From: Harmothoe impar | Taxonomy: Eukaryota; Annelida; Polychaeta; Phyllodocida; Polynoidae | Reading direction: 5' to 3' | Length of the DNA: 64,000 nucleotides | Assembly: GCA_947462335.1 (NCBI GenBank) | Contig: OX381717.1 | Location: forward strand, 47,907,523-47,971,522 | Part shown: positions 1-11,394 of the stretch, one piece after another | Layout of the letters: every line of letters begins with the position of its first letter | Position numbering within the stretch: position 1 is the first letter of the stretch | Program-made: the position numbers and the translations under genes | The notes under the pieces: generated by a model | What the model saw: the letters and a program-made list of their open reading frames with translations, nothing else | The model's database searches: none | Told to the model about the DNA's origin: nothing

Positions 1-179
1 AGAAAATAGAATACATGACCTTTATAAATATTCGAAGATTAATAAATGTATCATGCAGAAGTGTATGAACCTGAAATATATCAAAGATGAAATGATTTAC
101 AAGTAATAAATCATGTCTGAAATAACTGTTGATGATTGCAGTGAAACCACGTTAAATACGAAATGACTAAAACACTAAC

Positions 180-3100
180 CTTTTCCTCTCCGAGGTTTGC
201 CAACGTTTTGCTTACTTCTGCGTTGTTTTGCATAAAGCCAAATGCCATGTGAACAATATCAACCTTTGATGGATAGATATGGGATAAATATAAAAGGGTG
301 TTATGAATTAGAAATACCAAAATGATATTGTAAGATAAGTGAATGACCTAAAGGGTCCAAGACCAACCATAACATATTGTATTCCAGCATGAGCAGTAGG
401 CCTATAATTGCACTAGGGTATAAAAAAGGCCTCTTTCAATAGCACTCACGAGATAAACTAAGCCTCCCCCAGTAAGGTTTAACAAAATGTATTCCCAGAG
501 ATGAAATAACCCTCCACCAATAAGGTTTAAAATGTATTCCCAGAGGCTCTTAAAGTGATAATAAAATAGAAATATATCAACCATCAAAAAGTGAATGGAA
601 TACCTACCCCAAGACCTGGGTTGTTATCAATGTGGGTCAATGTCCGTAGCACATCTGATGGGTTGACTGTGTTATTTTGTCTTATCACCTTCAATAGGAA
701 GACACATTTAAATGTATAATACAGTGTTTCTTAGTGCTAAAAATGAAGAGGAGTAACCTAGTGTGTCCATTGATTGGTTTTCTGTTTTCCTTCTCTGGGG
801 AAGACACAAGTTTGTGCAATAGGTGGATTTCTCCATGCCAATAAATTAAGCAACGAATCTCCCGAAGCCAATGACTCCCACCCCCCACTCATCCACTTTA
901 TCGTATCTAACCCATCTGGAAATAAACTCTTCCCCAGTAAATTATGCATTTATGCAAAATTTGTCCTCATTTACCAATTACACATTTATGCGAATATATG
1001 GCCGATTCCTCTGTGGTTTCCCTAAAATTTGATCAAATCGCATGAATTATTCTGACGGTGAAGTATGGCATATTGTCTCTGCATATTAATTGTTTCTGAA
1101 GCTTTACCTTGTAATTCAGGATGCCGACATTCTTCAGGCCGGCATATTGTGCGATTATTCCTGCACAAAATGTCCCATGGCCCAGACTGTCTTGGGTTAG
1201 ATCCGCAGCCTCTGCCGGATCCTCGGTGGGATTGCCTGTAGCATCAGGCGCTCCCGCTATGAAGTTGACACTGTTTCTAACAAGACCCTGTAAAGAAGAG
1301 ACAAGTTTCTTTTAAAATTGGTAAATTTAAGCTTGAACGAATCTTAGTTCATCACTGATTATGTTTCTAGTCATTTGAAATATTTGATTACAGGTGAAAA
1401 CTTACAGAAGCTGAAAAACTTTAATGGGCGGTGGAACAGGCCCGGTCGGGATATTGAACCAAGGCCCCTTCAGTCTAAAGCTTGGGGCCGAAGAATGCCC
1501 CCACCCCCACCCACTATATTCTCAGGAAACAAGGGAACATTATTATAGTATAGAAAACCCTAATCTGAGGGAGGGTCTCAAATTGTCCTGGTGGCAATAG
1601 ATGCCCCAGACGCTCGAGAAGACCTGAAAATACAAAATCTAGAATAAAATTCTTTTGTTCCCTGGGGGCATTGCACATGCTACACAATCAACCACAAAAC
1701 GCCAATCATTGGGTAAAATTTCGGATCATATTTCAAGGCCAAAGACCCAAATCAGCTTCAATTAAAAACCCTCGATCTCCATCTTAAACTTCCATTCAGA
1801 TTATTCTAGTAGTGATATGCATTGGAGAGTCCACACCTGAAGATCTTACCTGCAAATCAGGATGGTTTATGTTCACCCCTGAATCAAGCAGAGCGACGAC
1901 AACCGGTTTTGGATTTTTGCCATCTACACTTTCTCGTAACCTTTTAAACTCAGTGCCCATCCACTGAAATTGTGGATTTAGCTTGCAAGACCTTTCACTA
2001 TTTTCAGCACGAGGATCATCAGCCATGGCAATGTCGTCCTTCTACAGGCAAAAAGAAACATTGACAAAAAAGAGTTTATTGAAGAGGCCAAAGATACCTC
2101 TGCAGTGTTCATTCAACTATTAAGAAAAATATATACAATCCCAACCCGCTGCAATATGTGTACAGCTAGATCAGGTATTTATATTCTGTTGTCGACATGA
2201 TGCAGTATTGCATTGATGCAGCTATGCATTGTGCAATTCATTGGCTGTTCACCAGATTATAAATCACCTCTTTGAGGTCTACATAATGCATAAAGGCAAC
2301 AAATGTTATATACATAGTGTACTGAAACATTGTGCTGTTCTGGTGTTAACTACAGCGACGTCTTAATATGAATGCACAACCTACTACCTGAATGCCTGTG
2401 AGTCCACAGCCAGTGTGTGTTGGTTTGGCTTCTACCCCACATGCTTGATGCCCGGCTGAAGCCTTTATACCGGTTACGTTTTTTTTGTCATCTGGAAGGG
2501 TAATGCTATTCACTTATTTTTTGAGATACAAGATTTACCAGGCCTATGCTTAAGTGTAGGAAGGTCCGTATTGAATGCCTCCCCCCCCCATTGGATACAG
2601 TTTGGCCTCTTTCAAAGAGCTAGGGAAAAACTGTATTTCCTTCATTAAATGGTGTCAAAACCAAAAATAAACACAAATGTCAACAATGTTGGTACTGTCA
2701 CTGACGTATTTCACTCATGAGGTACTTGAGGTAAAATTAATTATTGACATACATGTACACCTTGTCAAGCAGTCAGAGGAAAATGTATGAAGGGAACGTT
2801 AACTTTGATTACATAATTTATCAAGTATGTGTCTATGCTTACCACTGGTAGGAGGGTGAGACCCTTTGACCAATGTTGGTTGTTTCTGCAGATTAGTAGA
2901 TGAGCCCTGTAATGTAATTATTATGGAGGAATGACTTTGAAAAACACGAACGAGGCCTACTATGTAGGAATGATAAAACTTGTCTTTGTTTCTCTGGAAT
3001 TTGAAATTATTGTGCATTTATTTGGTTTTATCCTATATAATGTGACTTTTTGTACTTGACAAATTGTGTTTTATGAAGATTTTCAATAATGGAATTATTT

Positions 3101-3552
3101 TATCAAGTCATTTCATTTAAAAGAACCGTTTTAACTTTAGTCACTTTTAACGCTTTTATTTAATAAGGCTATAACTTTCTAATGCATGAGGCCAGTGTAA
3201 TTTAGACCAATCCCAGTCACCACAATAACTACCAAGGTCAAGATAGTCCACACATCTTTTTAGATACTGAGGTATACATCATACACCTACCCCTTTGTAA
3301 GTAGCAGGATCTAATCCAAATAAGGAAATACATGCTTCTTGGTCATCCTCACAGAGAGCTAAGCACCTTAATTCTCTGTTCTGTGAGCCCATTGATTGTA
3401 TCATAGCGTTTAAACTTTGCCCACAGATTGTCAAGCCGGATATTTTCAACAGGCTCGTTATAGTTTCTTAACAGGGTAGGGTACAGTTCTGTCTTTTTGA
3501 GGATGGTCTGTTCATCTGGATTTCTCCTGTCCCAGATGGGGTAGTTCTCCAT
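180..3552 (-). CDS. Subtilisin-like serine protease (S8 family), 5' part, five exons visible
   Basis: Minus-strand gene running off the left edge. Exons, all with phase-0 junctions: 3291-3552 (first coding exon, Met at 3552), 1850-2041, 1108-1287, 608-688 and 180-263, each ending in a GT donor (GTAGGT, GTAAGA, GTAAAG, GTAGGT, GTTAGT). The 1850-2041 exon carries the catalytic Asp box (VVALLDSGVNINHPDLQ). The 1108-1287 exon carries the His box (GHGTFCAG). The 180-263 exon has VDIVHMAFGF, matching the subtilase strand before the substrate cleft. The Ser exon must lie left of the window. No signal peptide is visible at the proposed start, so a cytosolic or propeptide-less form, or a missing upstream exon, is possible. 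The first exon needs a frame change near 3350 (see findings). The family is clear from both active-site boxes; the specific subfamily (furin-like or other) is not. Confidence 0.8.
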
Positions 3553-3837
3553 CGTTGTTCATATGCAAACATAGACTAAAAACAAACAAAAAAAGCACAC
3601 TAAAGCATTGAACGATAATTTACAAGAATGATGTATAATGCATTATCCTTTATTTGGTTATGGACTCTATTACATCTTGAGTACTATTCAACCACGATCA
3701 TTACATATAGCAGTGTCTAAATGAGGATAATGTGTGATGTTAGGCTTTTTGCTGACAGATAGTGTCTAAGGGGAAGAAAGTATGATTTACAGGCACCTGA
3801 CCGGGTCTAACAACATAGGGCCAACCAAACCTCTCGT

Positions 3838-3890
3838 TTTCTTTCTTTCTTTCTTTCTTTCTTTCGTTCTTTCTTTCTCTCTATCTTTAT
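3838..3890. repeat. CTTT microsatellite
   Basis: A run of CTTT/TTTC tetranucleotides with a few substitutions (one CGTT, some CTCT). Confidence 0.9.
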
Positions 3891-4156
3891 TCCACATGAG
3901 TATTGATGGTTTGTCAATCGGATAATTTCTAAGGACTTTCGAGTCAAAAAGGTGACGGAAAACAGTTTTTTGTATATGTCCATTAGAATATCTACAGAAA
4001 ACGAAATAAAGATCACACCAGTTCATCCATTAAAAGCATTAGGTATGAGTACCAGCACCTTACCAACTTTTTGATCTGTTGAATTATAGTAAGAAACGTT
4101 ATTTCATTGTGAATACGGACTGTCATGGCTAAAGCAATGGGAGGGCCCTATGCGAG

Positions 4157-4445
4157 AGGAGCGTGCAATAACCCTCAGGTGTGTTATTCGCTTTACTCGT
4201 ATTGCACGCTCCAAGGGTCACATGACATGTTCGGAATTCAAAATGGCAGTCCCACGGAAGTCAATAAACACTGCAGAAGTAAACAAACGCTGTGGAAGTA
4301 AACAAACGTCACTTAAAAGAGCATCACTTAAAGGAGAGCTCTTCAGTGGTCACTGCACTCGTGGTGCTTGGGCCATATTGCACTAGGTCTACGGCCAGCG
4401 TGCAATACGGCCCAAGCACCACTCGTGTAGTAACCACTGACTCGG
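4157..4445. repeat. Two adjacent fold-back palindromes
   Basis: First hairpin: GGAGCGTGCAATA at 4157-4169 and its complement at 4200-4212. Second: arms of about 37 bp around GTGGTGCTTGGGCC (4340-4388) and GGCCCAAGCACCAC (4397-4445). Both share the word GTGCAATA. No coding potential is seen. Probably a decayed MITE cluster. Confidence 0.65.
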
Positions 4446-4479
4446 TCACTCTAGCGTGCAGCTCTGTCTACGTATTACC

Positions 4480-4625
4480 CAGTAAACAAAAAAACGTGAT
4501 ACAACATTTTATAACGTTAAACAACATGCTTCCATCCCAGCTAACAAAACCAAACCGTTATTCTACGTCAAAATAGCGTTTTAAAACTTTATATAACGTT
4601 ATGCCATAGAAATGAGCCTTAGAGA
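4480..4625. mobile_element. MITE of the AACGTT family, copy 1
   Basis: It begins CCCAGTAAACAAAAAAACG and contains ACAACATTTTATAACGTT and TATATAACGTTATGCC. The same words occur in the opposite orientation at 52913-53041, which defines a dispersed family. The right edge is approximate. Confidence 0.6.
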
Positions 4626-5042
4626 ATGTACCTCACGTTAGGTAGCAGTACAGTTCTCATATATGGCCATATATAGCTACTACCTCTCATATACTCAGTA
4701 GTCTGGCTTCTGTGCAACCATGTGTGTAACCAATACACGATAGGTAAGCTTACTCAGACATAACACTATTATTTGATGTATTCAGTAAATATTGACATCC
4801 GTTCATTCTTGCATCATGAAAACAACCATGGCCATGTCAGAAGCTAGAAAACTTACCCTACTGGCATGATTTCTCCTTGAGCTGGGAAAGCATCATGGTA
4901 GTGTCTGGCTATGATACTAGACACAAACTAAAACATGACAAGACATGTGTGTGACTTAGATACAAAAGTAAAGTGTGTCATTATTTTAGGCTGGGTTCGC
5001 AAGGAGGACTTTACACCAGTGTGGTTGCTGTGGTATAAACAT

Positions 5043-5283
5043 CCTGGATGCTGTTTCTCCACAAATATGTGGGGGTCCGCAAATTTGCGGACGTCCACAA
5101 ATATATTTTTGGAGCTCCGCAAATATATATGGATGTCCGCAAATATATACGGAGGTCCGTATTTGTATGCTTAAGTACCAGAAAGACATATATAGGCCTG
5201 TATTATAAATATATGGACAGTGTATTTACGGACATCCTCAAATTTACGGACGTCCGCAAATTTGTGGAGAAACAGCATCCAGG
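5043..5283. mobile_element. MITE with 24 bp terminal inverted repeats and TCCGCAAAT subrepeats
   Basis: The left end CCTGGATGCTGTTTCTCCAC is repeated inverted at the right end (GTGGAGAAACAGCATCCAGG). The interior consists of about seven variants of TCCGCAAATATA, partly inverted. Short ORFs here are repeat artefacts. Confidence 0.8.
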
Positions 5284-5766
5284 TCACTATGTGGATATGT
5301 CGTTGGATTCATGTATATTGTGGATGTGTGTAAAACCTATGTGTGGGCCCTGGGAGTGAGCACTTTGAAAAAAAAGTACCCAGCTTTAATAGGGAACGTT
5401 CATGGATGATGTCAGCAGATACTGGCTAGTATAGGGTTTTTTATGGTTTAGTGATGTAACTTGACTCACACATTTGACAATGTTGGACAATCTGCTCAAA
5501 ATAGTAACAAAGGGGTGTTGAGAAAGGTGATGTCATTTGTGAACGTCCCCTAGACTGCTCCGGCTCGTCATACCCTAGATATTATAGACATATAGACATA
5601 AACAATGGCAGGCAGAGAAGGAGGAAAGAAGAGAGGCAGGCAACCAGGCATGGTGGCTGGTAGACAAATACAAAGACAGGCAGACTATCCTTGTACATAT
5701 AGGAATAAGGATTGTTTTGTAATTTCTTAAATCTGAGATAATGCCAATGGCCACCGTCCGCTAGGG

Positions 5767-6066
5767 AACTTTGGCCGACTAAGGCCATAGATTTCCTATA
5801 AAACCTCGGCCGATTAGAACTCAGACTAATAGTTTCCTAGTAAGGTCATAACGACAAAAACGTCTGTCGGCCAAAATTTCATCATCCGATGAAACTCTAT
5901 AATGTTCAACTCATGGACGAATCGTTTCCGATGACGGAATCTCAGCCGATTTACATTGGTGGAATACACGCTAAAGATAGAAAACAATAGAAATATGGTA
6001 ATAGCCGACTAACTTTGGCCGACTAAGGCCATAGATTTCCTATAAAACCTCGGTCAATTAGAACTC
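5767..6066. repeat. 58 bp direct repeat flanking the left arm of a long-TIR element
   Basis: The block ending in GGCCATAGATTTCCTATAAA then ...GAACTCAG occurs at 5767-5824 and again at 6009-6066, about 242 bp apart, with a few substitutions. The left arm of the 5820-7825 inverted repeat lies between them. Confidence 0.75.
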
Positions 6067-6351
6067 AGGGGACACTCAGTGGACAGTGGCCATTAAGGGA
6101 GGCCAGAATTACGCCCCTTTGGTTGCAGTGTGCATACTCTATGTGAGAAGAGATACATCCCATTCACAGACAGTGCCAGGTGCTTGGAGAAGGAACCGTA
6201 GTGTCTACCACAAACCTTCGCGATGTCACAGAGGAGATGATCAAACATCACCTCAAGCAAAACTTCAATGCAACAGATCCTCCACTTTCTTAACCGTAGC
6301 TATAGAAAATAACTCACTAGCACTGGATTTGTGAATCATACTGACATTTTT

Positions 6352-7203
6352 TAAATTTCTTTTATTTTTATTTAACTGATCATCACATACAACAAGTGAT
6401 ACATGAAGGTCTTCCCGGTTAATTTTGAGGGGGCAATCCATCCAGTAAAGTAGATACTCATAGTTTAACATACGCTTTATCAATTTTTGGCTCCACCCGG
6501 TTTTGCTGCTTAGGTGACAGTCTGTTACTAAACTACATACACACAGATGATATTTACAAATGGATGAGGTGGTACAACGATTGACGACTTAACTGCTGGT
6601 ATCCAATACCAAGTAGGTTTACCTAGAGGTTTGGGCGTAGAGGGGGAAAGGGGAGGTACATTAAAAGTCATTGCTACAATCCAACAAGATGAACTGGTTT
6701 AACATCAACATCCAACAAACAGTATTAGAGCACCACTGATATATATATACCACACCAGAGAATAATAGTCTATATATCATAAAAATACATACTTTACACA
6801 GTCTTATCAGTTCATGTTATTGTTCTTTTGTTCTTCTACTCACTGGGAAGACATCAAAAAAGAGGTTTGGCTGTACATTTCGCCTCCCATCATTTCTCCT
6901 GTTTCTTCTACCGTAAAACCTCGCGTATAAGCCGCGGCTTGTACGCGAATCAGATCGCTAGTGCGGCTTATAGGATCGGCACAGGGTCAGGGTGCGGCTT
7001 ATACGCGAGTTTTTGCTCTTATAGTACAGTATAAAAGTCACCATAATCAGATCGCTGGTGCGGCTTATAGGATCGGCCCAAAGTCGGGGTGCGGCTTATA
7101 CGCGAGTTAGGCTTATACGCGAGGTTTTACGGTAACCGCCAATAACTTCTCCCTAGCCCCTTTCAGGTTAGTACCTAGTTTTTTCTTAATCTTCTCTTTG
7201 AAA
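6352..7203. repeat. Dispersed repeat block, copy 1 (paralogue at 15540-16190)
   Basis: It shares long near-identical stretches with 15540-16190, for example TCATCACATACAACAAGTGA and GGCTCCACCCGGTTTTGCTG. On the minus strand both copies keep a conserved peptide (LNYEYLLYWMD then KINxEDLHVSLVVCDD), suggesting a fragment of an old protein-coding element. The source is unidentified. Confidence 0.75.
6911..7132. mobile_element. MITE, CCGTAAAACCTCGCG family, complete copy with TA target duplication
   Basis: Terminal inverted repeats begin CCGTAAAACCTCGCGTATAA and end GCGAGGTTTTACGG. TA flanks both sides (6909-6910, 7133-7134). The paralogous block at 16091-16110 lacks it and reads straight through TTCTAACCGCC, giving the empty site. 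Internal words GTGCGGCTTATA and TACGCGAG repeat in inverted order. Confidence 0.92.
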
Positions 7204-8387
7204 TCATTTTGTTTCAGGGATGTATCCCCTCATGCAGGTAGAGTCGGCCGACATCACATCGCGAATGTTTGGGATGCTGTAGCCTCTCTCAGCTGTTGGC
7301 AATTTCTCTTGCATTTTGTAACAATGCTGGAAAATAGATCTGCAAAAAGGGACCTTTTGCGGGGAACACTAAGCCTCATCTATGTGATAACATGGTCACA
7401 TGATATCATTACCAGCATCTTGTGTTTACTACATGGGCTACACTGCATTGATCCCCATATAGCCAGGAAACAGTACAGAGTAAGTTTGAACAAAGCGAAG
7501 ATGACACACAGCATTTTGTGTCCACTGGGTAGGCCTACCCATGTTCAACATGTCATTTCTTGATAATAATTTAGCATGATTTAAAAAAAGATTTAAACAT
7601 GGCAGCACCATTAGTTTCAAGAAGTATTGTAAAAACTACTATTACCATATTTCTATTGTTTTCTATCTTTAGCGTGTATTCCACCAATGTAAATCGGCTG
7701 AGATTCCGTCATCGGAAACGATTCGTCCATGAGTCGAACATTATAGAGTTTCATCGGACGATGAAATTTTGGCCGACAGATGTTTTTCTCGTTATGACCT
7801 TACTAGGGGAAACTATTAGTCTGAGTGATGGTTTCAATGTCAAAGGTTTTAAAAGTTACTCAGGATGCTATCTTTGTTACAACTGATAACAAGGCAGATT
7901 ATATTAATCGTAGTACTTGGAAGCATCTCATCATACATGTTCTATGAGGCCGGGTTGGTCTTTACTAAGACAACCATTGGTATGTTCATTTGCATAAAGA
8001 TGTTACTTGATTGCGAAAGTTAGTAACTTTTTATATTTGACAGTAAAATGACTGACAGGGATAAAGGGGAACATTGAAGACAGATTTCATTCCATGAGCA
8101 ATAGAATATGTGTTCGTGCAACATGATAAGGACGAGAAACGTAAACATTCATGTGATACCGTGTTAACATTCTAATCAATACAATTTTGCTGAACTAACA
8201 TGGCACTAATGGAGCACCAACACATTATTCTAGCCATTAATTGTGTCTACAAGAGATGCCTAAAATATTGATCTCAGTCTGTGTGTGCATACCTGTGTTC
8301 TTCATGATAGAGATAATATCTCTACATCATACTATATGCAGTCCTTCACACAAAACTGCAAAAATATCACCCACAGATACTATTTGA

Positions 8388-8395
8388 TATATAAG
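8388..8395 (+). promoter_or_regulatory. Possible TATA box of receptor gene A
   Basis: TATATAAG lies 129 bp before the Met codon at 8517, in the only non-coding stretch directly upstream of the gene. No experimental support. Confidence 0.3.
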
Positions 8396-8504
8396 ACGAT
8401 ATTGAAGACTCTACACTCTCCACTATATTCAACAGGACTTCATGACAACTGAAGAATACCAGGCCAGAAATACATTCTGTATAGAGTGAACTCCTCACTG
8501 CTGG

Positions 8505-10866
8505 ATGAAGAATAGCATGGAAAATCAAACAGTTCTTGAGAATTCATTACTCAGCAATGTAACTGGAAATTATTCAGATAACCTTAACAAGCCTGACCTC
8601 TCATTTGTGTTATTCAAATCAATTTCAATTGTAGCGTTATGTGGTTTTGGGATCATACTTAATACACTTATTATCATTGTTATATTACATGGATCTCTTA
8701 TGAGAACCTCAGTTTTCATGATTCTGCTAGTGGCATTAGCTATCGCAGATAATCTGACATTACTGCTCACAATTTGGAGGCATGAAGTATGGGTCCCTCC
8801 CTTCTCTTCCTCAGTATGGCTTTGCAACATATTAACTTTCATCCATTTTGTTCTTTCTACTGTTTCCTCATGGTTGATTGTGCTAATATCAATTGAACGT
8901 ACCATTGCTATATTCTGGCCACTGAAAGTCCATGTCTACTGCACAAGAAGAAAACTATTTTCAACTATTTTAGGTGTAATAGTAATAATTTGTCTTGTTA
9001 ATTTACCCTTGTTGTTCACTAATGGTATCAGTAAAGCAGACATAGTAAATGGCTCAAACTCCCGACTTATGTTGTTTTAGGATAGAGGAAGGACAAATCA
9101 GATAGTTCTTGATATGTTTAAACAAGTTTAGTATATTGAAAGGTATACATCTTGGCTCCTTGGAACACTTTTTGATACATTTCTAACCCTAGCGGTTCAG
9201 TTTTTATCACCTCGTTAAGTTTATTGTCCTTTTTTCAGGTGACTCCGTGACCAAAAATCCATGATCATGAACATTATGTTTTAAATACATCACAGCAACT
9301 AATAATCTTGTTTACAAGCTGGGCCAACATATATCTTCAAGCATACCAAGAATGGAAATCCTCTGAATAATAGTTTTTGAGATACAGCCCGATGAATTTT
9401 GAGCATTTATTAGAAATATGAACATTTCAACTACATACTCTCAACTTTACTCTAGTTTCCTCAAAATGGTCCCATTATTGGTCAAATTCACTCTACAGTG
9501 TCCTGATCATGTGTACTTTAAGAAATATGAAGCATCATGATATCTGGCTAGACCAAATTTGCACAGTATAGGCCTAAAGTACCCCTAATAACCTATTTTA
9601 CGTCACGGAGTCACCCGGGTGACTCCGTGACGGAAATAATTTCTTGTATAAATGAGCATGAAAATGGTGGATTTTTGCATTAGAAGATTAGAGGGAGTGG
9701 GTAGGACACAGGAAAACCAGAGATCACTTAAATATATTGGGTATTAACAATTCTATGAAGGTTTAAATTTTCATCAGGGTGGCTGGTGACTCCGTGACCA
9801 ATATTCCGGGTGACTCCGTGACAGAAAATATGTATCCCAATAGACATATGCTCCTGGAGGCAAGATTATTGGATATTTTTCAAAATTTCTTTTTTCCAGC
9901 AGATGACACAAGAGTTACCTCACAATCTGGGATACAATAGAGACTGTGTGGATCTTCTTTATTTGTTATATAGAGGTATCAACCTGAAATGACATTTGAA
10001 TATTTTGCTGACAAAACACACTTAAATGACTGTGGAGAAAAAAATACGGAACATATTTAGTGAAATCCTCGTGAATCAATTGACTATACCATAGACCTAA
10101 TAGAAAATGATATTAGGAATAAGCTGTTACTGCCTCAGTACACATGGGAGACATGTAAAACATGACATTTTTAGCCTTTTTGACGTTTTTAGGGGTTTTT
10201 GGGCCTTTAGAGGGCCAGAAAATGTAAAATATTGGGCCAATACACTAAAAATAGAGATTTCCCGAATTATTAGGATGTTTTCTCACTTATACCAAAAATT
10301 TGAATAAATTGGTGCAAAACTGGTTATTCTGTAGGGGTATAAGCCTGAAAAGGGCCAGAAATAGCCGAAACAACATAAGTGGGGAGTTTATGCCAAATAA
10401 TTGTTACTATGCAGAATCAAAAACTACTTTCTCACCAACTATATTGCTATTGTTTCATAGCCTTCTGTATTGTATAATACCATTTTGTATCATATCTGTC
10501 CTCAATATCAAGATGTTGAGAAAATTGCATTTTCAGAGAAAGTTTCGAGTTCAGACATCCAATCATGGAAAATCTGCAAGTAAGACACAGCTGACTGTGA
10601 CTATGTTCCTTTTGTGCACTGTCTTTGTAGTCACAACCTTACCAGGAGAAATTGTCAAGTTGATACTTTCAATATCAGTATTCCTCAAGACAGAATTTAT
10701 TGAATTAAACAATATTTTTGTTATAATAGCCTTCAAAGCCACTAACATAAATCATGGTATAAACTTCTTACTGTATTGTGTAACTGGATCAGTGTTCAGA
10801 CAAACACTAATCCGTCTATTTACATGTAACAAACAAATGGTATCAACAACATACGAATTGAAGTAA
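8505..10866 (+). pseudogene. Receptor A: rhodopsin-type GPCR split by a TIR transposon
   Basis: The 5' half is 8505/8517-9050 (TM1 to ECL2; ADNL in TM2, ERTIAIFWP after TM3). The 3' half is 10395-10866 (TM5 IIPFC, TM6 TTLPGE, TM7 NHGINFLLYC). Closest to intact receptor B (17579-18562). Both halves are open in one frame and would join within the ECL2 region where B reads TNECFY, if the 1,344 bp insert and one AAAT copy were absent. As it stands, translation stops at 9078-9080 after a short foreign tail. No other lesion was seen, so the insertion looks recent and could be polymorphic. Other cluster members are intronless, which argues against a true intron. Confidence 0.85.
9051..10394. mobile_element. 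TIR DNA transposon inserted in receptor A
   Basis: Left end GGCTCAAACTCCCGACTTAT; reverse complement of the right end GGCATAAACTCCCCACTTAT. The similarity continues through GTTGTTT (about 24 of 27 bases). AAAT flanks both sides (9047-9050, 10395-10398). The interior contains five copies of GGTGACTCCGTGAC (about 9238, 9603 inverted, 9618, 9785, 9809); two form a 32 bp perfect palindrome at 9601-9632. The last ~330 bp resemble 50221-50566. No transposase reading frame was recognised. Confidence 0.88.
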
Positions 10867-11394
10867 GATCACACCTGACAATGGTCAATACCTCAACAGT
10901 GTGTGATCACTTGATAAATGACTGAAGTAGCTTCATGACTTTGCTGCCCAAGATTGATTCTTTTTCTTGTCATGTTGTGAGAATATTTCACCATTGATTG
11001 GCAGAAGGAATATACATTGGGTATGCATCATAAAGGCAGTCGATTTGAAAACCTGCCAGAAACAAGCTATAGCGAGCAGAATAAGCAGAAAGATGAATCT
11101 ACCAGTCCTAATAAGTCACTGCCATTTGTAGATCTACGCCAGTTTTGACAGCTTTCATGCAGGACCATTAATATTAAAGGTTTTAAAATGAGATGATTCT
11201 ATAGGAAATAATTTCTGTGAATAGCTACCTTCAATTACCCTCTGAATTCTATGCTTGCAATAAATTGACAAATGCTCATTACCTGCGGTTCGGGTATAGT
11301 GAAAAATAAATTGAGTCATCGGCAGTGAAATTAAGCACATTAATGGTTAATTCAGACTTATCATAAAGCCTAGAGTTTATTTTCAGTTTTCACC

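Larger units (their letters stand above)
5820..7825. mobile_element. Long-TIR DNA element with ~185 bp arms
   Basis: The left arm 5820-6004 is repeated inverted at 7639-7825, with about 90% or better identity by eye. Outer ends read CTCAGACTAATAGTTTCC. The interior (1.6 kb) holds a block also found at 15540-16190, a nested MITE (6911-7132), and a coding-like stretch at 6140-6301 (plus frame with VSTTNLRDVTEEMIKHHL) that I cannot assign. No transposase motif was recognised, so it is probably non-autonomous or decayed. Confidence 0.7.

Noticed and set aside
4859..4900. Upstream exon of the subtilase gene
   Set aside because: A GTAAGT donor follows a short ATG-containing stretch on the minus strand, but it has a stop before the donor. 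It could be 5' UTR only, which cannot be shown.
9040..10395. Receptor A insert as a normal intron
   Set aside because: Other receptors of the cluster are intronless, the insert has inverted terminal repeats with an AAAT on both sides, and its right part is present elsewhere (50221-50566).
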